DNA from: a bacterium
GTDB lineage: Bacteria; CLD3; SB21
Length of the DNA stretch: 38,629 bases
NCBI GenBank assembly: GCA_016788215.1
Contig: JAEUSJ010000006.1
Span: 2,479 to 41,107, forward strand
Direction: 5' to 3'
The position numbers and the translations under genes are program-made. Position 1 is the stretch's first letter. Every line of letters starts with the position of its first letter. The notes under the pieces were generated by a model. It worked only from the letters and a program-made list of their open reading frames with translations, searched no databases and had not been told where the DNA came from. Below are positions 27,501 through 33,718 of the stretch, piece by piece.

Positions 27501-29787
27501 CTCTTCGGAAGCTGCGTATGAATTGGCCCGGATGCGTTATGAGGACTTTGCAAAAATTCACCTGAAGGAACCCGGCGTAGAACACAAAGAAGAAATGAAA
27601 ATCTCGATTGTTAAAGAACTCATGACGTTATATGAGGCGGTGACGAGTTATGCGCAGATTCGTACTTATGAAGCTACCTACTATCGCGGTTTGGTCCGCG
27701 AAGAAGTCGGCGACGCTTTGGCCACCAAACAATTTCAGCAGGAAAAAGATCTGGTCAAGTATATCCAGGCTCAGAAAGATGCGTATTCCGTGGCATCCGG
27801 CGCCTATCGCGGCGCGGTTGAAGAATATAAGAACGCGTACGCTTTCTTAGACAAAGCCTATGAAAAATTTGCAGCAGACGAAAAGGAACTTCGGGATTCA
27901 ATTAACGCATTGTATCCAAACAGCGCCGATTCTGCACAGATGGTTTTCAAATGGACGTGGGAAGGAAAAACGGCTAAAGAAAAAGAGTTTTCCCTACAGC
28001 GCCAACAGCAGTTGGCTGTGCAATACCGCGATCTGGCACGATCCAAAATATCAAGAATTTTGTATGCGGTGGCTAACTCGAAGAAATTAATTTTAGATAC
28101 CTATTTGAGCGCGCCGCTTCCGAAAGAAATTCTGCCCGGAACGCTGGATTACATAAGTTATCAGCAGCAGATTCTGGTTAAAGCGGTTTTCCCGGCGGTA
28201 AACGATGCTATCCTTGCATTTGAAACCGCTGTCAGAGAAATGGACTCGCTGGGAATCAGCGACAAGTACACCAGCGAATGCCGTAGAAATATCGTACGTT
28301 TTACCGGCATAGTTCCTGGCGAATTGGCTAAGCTTTCGTTTATCACTATGCAGCTTTATACTCAAAACTCAGATCATTATCGCGAGGTCGTGGCCGGCGG
28401 AGAAAACTACATTGATAAGAAAACTGGAAAAGATTTCTATACGATTTTCTATGAAATTCCATTGGATATGAATACGTTCATTTCCCAATTTGCAAAACCT
28501 ATTGCTGAACAAGCCATTAAGACCTACGCCACAGCTGTCAAACAGGCGAAAGAAAAAAATCTTTTTGACGAGGATGCTCGGCAAATCCAAAGAGAAATGT
28601 TCGAATTTGCTTATCAGTTCGCCCGACTTAACTATCAGGAAGCAGATACTGCGGATAAATACTATAAAGGGTATGAAGCGGAATATTTCAAAAATCAGTC
28701 CGATGAAGCATTCCTGTATTATAGTGAAGCCAGCGCAACGTACAGTCAGGTTCTCAGTTTCGCCAGGGAAAATGCGCGCAGCCTTCTTGAAGAGGCATTC
28801 AATTCTGCAACGACACTGGAATTGGTTAAACTGAAACAAGATCCGAACGGCCTTGAAGGCGATAATATTGCGGTCACCAATGATCAGGGCACGAAAAGAA
28901 TTTTATCGTTGTTAGGTAAATACGATCAGTATTATGCGAAATTATTACAATTGAAATCTTTAACTCGCACCTATGCCTCTAATTATGATGACTGGCTTTC
29001 GAATAATAAATTTTTCGAATCATGGCAGACCCCGGCTTACAGCGATCTTGGTTGGTACAATGCCGCACCGCCGCCCAATACAGAAATTGCAGCGCACGCA
29101 ATTCTTGATACCAATTTTGCATATCCTCTGTGGATAGGATTGGGCCAATCGGTTGTTAAGCCTCCATTGCCGAAATACGTTCCTCCGATCATAGTAGAGC
29201 CTGTCGACACATCCATAACTGAAACATTGGCGGATTCAGCCGGAATAGCGCCTGTTATCACAGACTCTGCAGCGGTTGTTGATTCCAATGAAACTCAATC
29301 CTACATCCGTGGTGCACGATTAATCGGAGGTACATGGGTTCTGCAGGACACGTCAGTCAAGCCGGTATATACACAGGATATGATCAAGAGACAACTCGAT
29401 ACGGCAAAAATTGTTTATTTCCGTAAGTCATTTAATATAGCAGGCAACCCGCAGGAAGGAAAAATGTACATTGCAGCGGACGGCGAATATGACTTTTATC
29501 TCAACGGCGTCTTAATCGGATCGCAACAACAGGAAAACCCGGATGTGAAAGGCGATTCTCTTGATCTGCATTATCTCTTGCAAGAAAACTTTGTTCAGGG
29601 CACTAATATTCTGGCTATTGTATCAAAAGATTTAGAAACCCCCAAAGAACATTACGGTATACGTTTGTTTTTGGAGGTGAACGAAGTTGAAGATATTACA
29701 GCGCAATTTGCCGATCCGCCGCTGCCGCCGAACGACCAACTCAGAGAGTTGTTAATCCGCCGCGCACGTGTGGTTCGAAGCAGATAA
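24553..29787 (+). CDS. Giant secreted TPR protein with C-terminal carbohydrate-binding-like domain
   Basis: This is a protein of 1744 residues. The signal peptide (MKKVLHTTVLFLSVF..., cleavage likely after LLA before Gln) fits best from the ATG at 24565. The ATG at 24553 overlaps the upstream stop and is kept for translational coupling. Many TPR-like repeats fill the region to about residue 1000 (SKTYQKLIESYPESQYV, ALKIYQDLAIRFPDSKYAPEAYNRIAEFY, FNTIVTRYPNSDKAQ). Long helical segments follow. A beta-sandwich resembling the sugar-binding domain of GH2/GH78 enzymes lies at about 1595-1715 (YFRKSFNI, MYIAADGEYDFYLNGVLIG, LLQENFVQGTNILAIV). A possible first strand motif (FESWQTPAYSDLGWYNA) precedes it. 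It resembles GltI/AgmK in size and repeat type only. Confidence 0.82.
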   Translation: MGYFMKKVLHTTVLFLSVFTMGVVSGGFLLAQDHVTKHYDSLALENVSSEDLLKLKEDIEGQKSKLETERLQLLDKGLKQSKEYLEKVSVSSTSTALVLLQRAEYLLYSLNDNFQTIVDSISIENAKRLGEWDRMREEKRQQWIAQGKKDKELEELLDGIEPPNQFPEPEMDYSDVSKTYQKLIESYPESQYVVDAMYNIAYIREQEGNQLRSRALTFPEQETRWKQESEKKLREALKIYQDLAIRFPDSKYAPEAYNRIAEFYFVRGGDADLERAIKNYSKVMDYPTAERFPEAVYKLAWTHYRLGNYPQAISYFTYLIDDVDSAKYYNNETQELDVEALVYIGISFNRWAEQIDLAQGTNEGGYRLIKSYIDEAKLNEKRYAPEIMWQLGESYNLEQKDTLALYAYKSLVQNYPQFWRAPDAQYKIVSTYDRLSRAVTDKAIAKTLLDSVLENRYKLYNAYKPNSDWSKAQEDKEIVAKGNRMARDVLVENIYYFYGEAQASNDLGDWKIAMDFSREFIKYFPVDTNAYFFHYNLAFIQYRFFGLLDSAYEDYVKVATLYPQDLYRYNAAMTAYTIADSLYRKAPYKKPVNAPADSIIPLSSGEENLIDAINSYARIFSDTVTQYPVDSLQNLKPVMGVPGKKTPDFLAYAGQIYYNHNNFGRSGQYFNTIVTRYPNSDKAQISQQYLMQTYYDRKDYRSSEIVAKRLLESTVSSKEQKEQATNVIFYSIYKRGEDFQTNKEPAKAAREFQRAYEEGTRIGYSKRDDRALSLFKSGIEYNNSKELKRSISAYEMYADSFPDLKDAPNALWNVQATYADLKEMKSAAKTAERLADTYPNYSVNKGAVTAEIALYNAEYYVEQAAKRANAQGDSTEGKAMNTEAIRISEKFVKRYPKSEYASTMDFGVANLYFLIGDEERAYQKYRQFAATFPNDKRNVQSLYDVGMNHLRKNRRTEATSAFRDALKKSDDLKKINLDFNKYFSSEAAYELARMRYEDFAKIHLKEPGVEHKEEMKISIVKELMTLYEAVTSYAQIRTYEATYYRGLVREEVGDALATKQFQQEKDLVKYIQAQKDAYSVASGAYRGAVEEYKNAYAFLDKAYEKFAADEKELRDSINALYPNSADSAQMVFKWTWEGKTAKEKEFSLQRQQQLAVQYRDLARSKISRILYAVANSKKLILDTYLSAPLPKEILPGTLDYISYQQQILVKAVFPAVNDAILAFETAVREMDSLGISDKYTSECRRNIVRFTGIVPGELAKLSFITMQLYTQNSDHYREVVAGGENYIDKKTGKDFYTIFYEIPLDMNTFISQFAKPIAEQAIKTYATAVKQAKEKNLFDEDARQIQREMFEFAYQFARLNYQEADTADKYYKGYEAEYFKNQSDEAFLYYSEASATYSQVLSFARENARSLLEEAFNSATTLELVKLKQDPNGLEGDNIAVTNDQGTKRILSLLGKYDQYYAKLLQLKSLTRTYASNYDDWLSNNKFFESWQTPAYSDLGWYNAAPPPNTEIAAHAILDTNFAYPLWIGLGQSVVKPPLPKYVPPIIVEPVDTSITETLADSAGIAPVITDSAAVVDSNETQSYIRGARLIGGTWVLQDTSVKPVYTQDMIKRQLDTAKIVYFRKSFNIAGNPQEGKMYIAADGEYDFYLNGVLIGSQQQENPDVKGDSLDLHYLLQENFVQGTNILAIVSKDLETPKEHYGIRLFLEVNEVEDITAQFADPPLPPNDQLRELLIRRARVVRSR

Positions 29788-29800
29788 AAGGAGTGATAGT

Positions 29801-30286
29801 ATGAAAATATTTAAACTAACATGTGCAGGATTCATTGGATTGCTTCTGACGGGATTGGTCATGTCAGCGCAATCTTTTGCGCAGGAAGTCAAACATCCGG
29901 ACATGGATGTCGTAGAAGACGAAGCCGGTGAACAGGTGGTGATCGTCATTGCAACCGGCAATCCTCCTGATCCGAAATTATATACGGTAAAAGAAGAACA
30001 AGCCGGCGACAAGACCGTCATCGTGGTTTATTATAAGCCTACCGGTGAACAGATAAGCTTTTTTACTAAGTCCACCGTTAAAGGTAAAGTGGAAGGTCCC
30101 GGCGTTTCCTTATTTAACCGCCGTGTCGGGCCGGAAATCGAAAAAGTCGTAGGCCAGAAATCGTATGATAAGGAAATAAAACGGCGGTACCTCGACATGG
30201 TATTCATTGACAAAACTGAGTTTTTGAACACAGATAACGTTGATTTGAAAGAGATCGACAAGATCATAAAAAAACGGCGCAATTAA
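29801..30286 (+). CDS. Small secreted protein of unknown function in the envelope cluster
   Basis: This is a protein of 161 residues that I do not recognise. It has a signal peptide (KIFKLTCAGFIGLLLTGLVMS) with probable cleavage after SFA before Gln. The mature part is acidic at first (HPDMDVVEDEAGEQ), then beta-rich (VVIVIATG, KTVIVVYYKPTGEQISFF), and ends in a basic helix (EIDKIIKKRRN). A strong AAAGGAG site precedes the ATG at 29801, 13 bases after the giant TPR gene. Its fixed position between TPR proteins and the TolQ-like stator suggests a periplasmic accessory of the same machine. This is inference from location. Confidence 0.75.
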   Translation: MKIFKLTCAGFIGLLLTGLVMSAQSFAQEVKHPDMDVVEDEAGEQVVIVIATGNPPDPKLYTVKEEQAGDKTVIVVYYKPTGEQISFFTKSTVKGKVEGPGVSLFNRRVGPEIEKVVGQKSYDKEIKRRYLDMVFIDKTEFLNTDNVDLKEIDKIIKKRRN

Positions 30287-30342
30287 AGTCACTTTTTCCG
30301 GATTGTTTGAATCGCATCTTGATCTGAGGCCAATAAAAAAAC

Positions 30343-30370
30343 TTGCATTTAAATAAATAGTATGTATATT
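30343..30370 (+). promoter_or_regulatory. Predicted promoter of the TolQ-ExbD-AgmX genes
   Basis: TTGCAT at 30343-30348 and TATATT at 30365-30370 are 16 bases apart. The predicted start near 30377 leaves a leader of about 130 bases. This suggests the stator genes can be transcribed apart from the TPR genes, at a different level. Confidence 0.5.
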
Positions 30371-30406
30371 AATTGCGTTAGTTTTCACTTCATTCAAGCC
30401 TGCATA

Positions 30407-30426
30407 TCGGAAGTAATTAATTCCGA
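30407..30426 (+). promoter_or_regulatory. Inverted repeat in the leader of the TolQ-like gene
   Basis: TCGGAA (30407-30412) and TTCCGA (30421-30426) are a perfect six-base inverted repeat around an AT-rich eight-base centre. It could be an operator or a leader hairpin. A second small palindrome, TTCATT-C-AATGAA at 30474-30486, lies just before the AGGAGG ribosome site and could affect translation. Confidence 0.3.
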
Positions 30427-30507
30427 CATAAACAGTTCGTAAGATTATTATAGTTAGAATAATATCAAATAGATTCATTCAATGAACTTAAACAGGAGGT
30501 TTGTTTC

Positions 30508-31302
30508 ATGAAAAAGAGTATTGAAAAAGTTATGGGTTTGGCACTGGTCGTGCTGATGAATGTAACCATGTTATTTTCGACCAACGCTTTGTTTGCACAG
30601 GAACCGGCAGCAGGTGAAGTGCAGATGTCAGGAACGGCTATATTCTTTCAGAAATTTTTCCAGAGTTTTAAATGGTCTGAAGACGCAAGTTCCTATATGT
30701 GGATCATCGCCTTTTGCGCCGTTTTCGCTGTTGCTATGATATCCGAACGACTCTATTTTATATTTGTTCGCTCCAATGTTGACGCCAACAAATTTATGGC
30801 CGAAATTCGCAAGCTGGTTGCCGGCGGTAATTTGAAAAAAGCGATTGCTCTTTGTGAAACAGCAAAAGATAAGGCGTTGCCATCGGTAGTATTAGCCGGT
30901 TTGAAAAGAGCCGTTGAAAAAGAAGGCGGGCCTCTTGATTTCCGCGCCATTCAGAATGCCGTTGACGAAGGTACGTTGGAAATTATTCCCAAGCTAACTG
31001 AACGATCAGGTTACATTGCCATGCTTAGTAACGTCTCGACGCTCTTCGGTCTGATGGGTACTGTGTATGGTCTTATTATTTCATTTGCCGCGGTCGCTAA
31101 TCCATCACTCCCTGAAGATCAAAAAGCACTGTTACTCGCAGGCGGTATCTCGGCAGCTATGCAGACGACTATTTGGGGTCTTTCCGTTGCTATTCCTTGT
31201 ATCATTGCTTACACGATCATCACTACGAAGACCACCAAAATTATTGATGAAATGGATGAGCACATGGTAAAACTGATCAACTTAATGACCGGAAACAGAT
31301 AA
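30508..31302 (+). CDS. MotA/TolQ/ExbB-family proton channel protein
   Basis: This is a 264-residue inner-membrane protein of the TolQ/ExbB/MotA family, the pentameric part of proton-driven stators. Membrane helices lie at about 64-86, 170-193 and 213-238. The conserved signature SNVSTLFGLMGTVYGLI has the Thr that lines the proton path, and GGISAAMQTTIWGLSVAIPCIIAY follows. An extra N-terminal hydrophobic stretch (8-31) looks like a cleavable signal peptide ending LFA before Gln, which is absent from E. coli TolQ. A strong AGGAGG site precedes the ATG. It is followed by two ExbD genes, as in the AglR-AglQ-AglS motor set of Myxococcus. Confidence 0.92.
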   Translation: MKKSIEKVMGLALVVLMNVTMLFSTNALFAQEPAAGEVQMSGTAIFFQKFFQSFKWSEDASSYMWIIAFCAVFAVAMISERLYFIFVRSNVDANKFMAEIRKLVAGGNLKKAIALCETAKDKALPSVVLAGLKRAVEKEGGPLDFRAIQNAVDEGTLEIIPKLTERSGYIAMLSNVSTLFGLMGTVYGLIISFAAVANPSLPEDQKALLLAGGISAAMQTTIWGLSVAIPCIIAYTIITTKTTKIIDEMDEHMVKLINLMTGNR

Positions 31303-31389
31303 TTTTCATAGTTTTTCGTAAGTGATTATTGTTTTGATTTCCACATAAGTATGAATTAAAGAAGCTGATCAAAAGATAAAGGTGAAATT

Positions 31390-31968
31390 ATGGCATTTAA
31401 ACCATCTGCTCGAAGAAGCATAAAAGTTGAAAGTACGGAGCTTGATCTTCGACCCATCATGAATATGATGTGTATTTTGATCCCCTTGCTCCTTAGCTGT
31501 TCCCAATTTGTTAAGAACAGCTGGCTTGAACTGAATCTTCCTCCTGTCGGAGGGGGATCTTCATCAAGTTCAGAAGATAAACAAGATAAACCCAAAGAAG
31601 AGCCCCGGAAAGTCGGATTGAAGCTTGTCATTACAGAGAAGGGGTTTACTATAGCCGGTAACACGGTTGTATTAAGCGGCGCTGCCGGCGGCGGGCCTAC
31701 GCTGCCGAAGCTGTCTGACGGTAAATATGATTTTGAGGGTCTGGATCAGAAACTAAAAGACGCAGTAAAAGCGATCGGCGGAAAAGGTTTTGAAGACGAA
31801 CGTGTGATCATTATTACAGCCGAAGACGTCATCGAATACCAAACCATTGTGACCACAATGGATATTATTGGCGCCTCGGCAGTTAAAGAGCTGCAAGATC
31901 CGGATACTAAAAAGATTGTCAAACAGCCGTGGTTTATTAATATCGGTGTTGGCAAGATCGTGTTATAA
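31390..31968 (+). CDS. ExbD/TolR-family protein, first copy (Asn at the proton-Asp position)
   Basis: This is a 192-residue protein with a short cytoplasmic start, one membrane helix (about 22-40) and a periplasmic domain. It belongs to the ExbD/TolR family by layout, neighbours and alignment of ELDLRPIMNMMCILIPLLLS to the E. coli ExbD segment EINVTPFIDVMLVLLIIFM. In that alignment the essential proton-carrying Asp is Asn25 here. The helix also contains Cys28, Pro32 and Cys37. A Gly/Ser-rich linker (54-62) precedes the periplasmic domain. It starts with MAFKPSA exactly like the next gene, which indicates a tandem duplication. It probably forms a heterodimer with that protein inside the TolQ-like ring. 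Confidence 0.85.
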   Translation: MAFKPSARRSIKVESTELDLRPIMNMMCILIPLLLSCSQFVKNSWLELNLPPVGGGSSSSSEDKQDKPKEEPRKVGLKLVITEKGFTIAGNTVVLSGAAGGGPTLPKLSDGKYDFEGLDQKLKDAVKAIGGKGFEDERVIIITAEDVIEYQTIVTTMDIIGASAVKELQDPDTKKIVKQPWFINIGVGKIVL

Positions 31969-31990
31969 TTTTTTAGAAAAGGAAAAAACA

Positions 31991-32503
31991 ATGGCATTCA
32001 AACCATCAGCGGCAAAGAAAAACAGAGGTAAAGAAGAGGGAACTCTTAATATGAATTCCATGATGGACATTCTTACCATCATGTTGCTCTTTTTGCTTAT
32101 GAGTTTCAGTACCGAAGGTTCGCTGGCGACCAAATCAGACGGACTTACGCCTCCGAAAGTTTTGACAAAACAGAAACCGAAGAAGGTCTTAGCAATAAAT
32201 GTATCCACAATCCATCTTTTTTTCAAGAAAGACGCCATCGTAGATGTCGACAAAATAATCGCCCAGAAAAACAGTTTCGTTATACAGGAGTTAGCTGATA
32301 AATTGGATGAAGAGGCGTCAAGGGCAATTGAGTTGGAATCTAAATTCGGCATCGAATTCAAGCGCGAGTTGGTTATAGTTGGCGATTCAAGATTGCCGTT
32401 TAACGTCTTACTCAAAGTGATTATAACGTGCGGACGTAACGGTTTTGCTAATCTACGGCTCTTGGGCAATTTGTCCAACAAAGCCGATGTGCTCGGGATT
32501 TGA
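31991..32503 (+). CDS. ExbD/TolR-family protein, second copy (conserved Asp present)
   Basis: This is a 170-residue ExbD/TolR-type stator subunit with one membrane helix (about 24-40). The segment LNMNSMMDILTIMLLFLLMSF carries Asp26 at the position of the essential proton-carrying Asp of ExbD and TolR. The periplasmic part follows from about residue 45. I start it at the ATG at 31991, behind AGAAAAGGA, 22 bases after the first ExbD gene. Upstream in-frame codons would run back into that gene. The shared MAFKPSA start and matching DNA at the 5' ends show the two copies come from one ancestor. This copy should supply proton coupling. Confidence 0.9.
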   Translation: MAFKPSAAKKNRGKEEGTLNMNSMMDILTIMLLFLLMSFSTEGSLATKSDGLTPPKVLTKQKPKKVLAINVSTIHLFFKKDAIVDVDKIIAQKNSFVIQELADKLDEEASRAIELESKFGIEFKRELVIVGDSRLPFNVLLKVIITCGRNGFANLRLLGNLSNKADVLGI

Positions 32504-32577
32504 TGTTTTTACTATCGAAACGAAGAGATGAAATAGTGTTAGATTATACGGACGTATGATCTTTTAAGGAGGTTTCA

Positions 32578-33633
32578 ATGAATCCGTTAGAGAACAACAA
32601 GAATTTACACGCCAGCGCTGCGCCTCCGGGAGGCAGAGCCTCTGCCGGCGCGCGGGAGATCAGGATTGTTTCTTTCCCGAAAGAGTTCCATAAGAATTAT
32701 TGGGCGTCTTTCGATAAGAAGATACTCGTGATCTGGTTTGCTTCTTTGGTGATTGTGTATACGCCACTGCTTTACATGGCTGCGCAACCCAAGCCTCCGG
32801 TGAGCACTGTCATTTCGGACAGGCTCTTAAAGAAAATCGGCGTTATCAATAAGATCGATCCGAAACTTCTCGAAGAAATTGATAAACCCAAAGAAGAAGA
32901 AAAAACAGAAACAAGCACCGCAACAGGGCCGGCAACTGCTATAAAAGCTCCGACGGGTAACGTAGGTAAAGCTGGACGTGCAGCGGCGGCAAAGGCAGCA
33001 GCAGCGGCTCGCGCAGGGAAAGCAGCAGGAAAAGCGGCAGGTAAAGGTGTTTTAGCCGTTGCGGGAGCATCGGGAACCGGTTCTTCGGGAAAATATGCTT
33101 CAGTTGATTTCAGCGGTTCTTCCAGCGGTTTGGATGACGTTTTAGGACAGATTGGCGGTCTAGGTGAAGCTGGCGGCGGCGGCAGTGATCGAACAGTTTT
33201 AGGTGCCGGCGGCGGCGTTGGCGGTGAGGGCGGTCTTGGCGATCTTACCGCATTATTAGGCGATCCGGGCGGCTTGTCTGTATCGGCCGGAGAATCGGGC
33301 GGCGGTCTTATCGGCGTCGGTAAAGCGTCTATTGCCGGCGGTGCTGGTGCCGGAGCTTCTGCGGGCGAGATTCAGTCCGTAATTGATGCAAATGCAGCTG
33401 CGGTGAACTCATGCTACCAAAAAGAATTGAAGAAATCTCCTGATCTTAAAGGCAAGTTAAGCGTTGCGATCAAAGTGAATCAGGCAGGACGTGTTGCAGG
33501 TGTCAATGTTACCCAAAACACCGTCGGTAATGCAGTATCATCTTGCGTTACCAATAAGATTCGCGGATGGAGTTTCCCAAAAGGCAAAAAAGGCGTGATA
33601 ACGATCAACCAGACCTTTGTGTTTACGAAGTAA
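32578..33633 (+). CDS. TonB/TolA-like transducer with AgmX/PglI-type C-terminal domain
   Basis: This is a 351-residue protein with one inner-membrane helix (about 49-67) after a cytoplasmic N-terminus of 48 residues. Then comes an acidic-Lys stretch (EEIDKPKEEEK), a Lys/Ala/Arg-rich segment likely to be helical (about 129-158, like TolA domain II), and a Gly-rich linker (about 164-262). The C-terminal domain (265-351) has CYQKELKKSPDLKGKLSVAIKV and CVTNKIRGWSFPKGKKG, the AgmX/PglI C-terminal pattern. It contains two Cys (279 and 323) that could form a disulfide. It probably transmits motion from the TolQ-ExbD stator to the outer envelope. An AGGAGG site precedes the ATG, and a strong terminator follows. 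Confidence 0.85.
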   Translation: MNPLENNKNLHASAAPPGGRASAGAREIRIVSFPKEFHKNYWASFDKKILVIWFASLVIVYTPLLYMAAQPKPPVSTVISDRLLKKIGVINKIDPKLLEEIDKPKEEEKTETSTATGPATAIKAPTGNVGKAGRAAAAKAAAAARAGKAAGKAAGKGVLAVAGASGTGSSGKYASVDFSGSSSGLDDVLGQIGGLGEAGGGGSDRTVLGAGGGVGGEGGLGDLTALLGDPGGLSVSAGESGGGLIGVGKASIAGGAGAGASAGEIQSVIDANAAAVNSCYQKELKKSPDLKGKLSVAIKVNQAGRVAGVNVTQNTVGNAVSSCVTNKIRGWSFPKGKKGVITINQTFVFTK

Positions 33634-33660
33634 TTTTTAAGAAGACATAGTACGTTCTTA

Positions 33661-33692
33661 AAACCGTACGCCTGAGGCGTACGGTTTTTTTA
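33661..33692 (+). terminator. Strong Rho-independent terminator closing the envelope cluster
   Basis: AAACCGTACGCC (33661-33672) and GGCGTACGGTTT (33676-33687) form a perfect 12-pair stem around a TGA loop. The T-run begins within the stem and continues to about 33691. It ends the TolQ-ExbD-AgmX transcript just before aspS. Confidence 0.95.
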
Positions 33693-33718
33693 TATTTTTT
33701 AGGAGTAACTTTTACAAT

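Noticed and set aside
28369-28839. Antisense open frame of 156 codons opposite the giant TPR gene
   Set aside because: The + strand reading is a continuous 1744-codon gene. The antisense frame is hydrophobic only because it mirrors charged codons.
31963-32481. Antisense open frame of 172 codons opposite the second ExbD gene
   Set aside because: The + strand frame has the ExbD helix with the conserved Asp and the right neighbours. The antisense frame has no support.
32960-33260. Ala/Lys- and Gly-coding low-complexity DNA as a tandem repeat array or CRISPR
   Set aside because: The bases are not regularly repeated, the frame is intact, and the region fits the spanning segment of a TolA/TonB-like protein.
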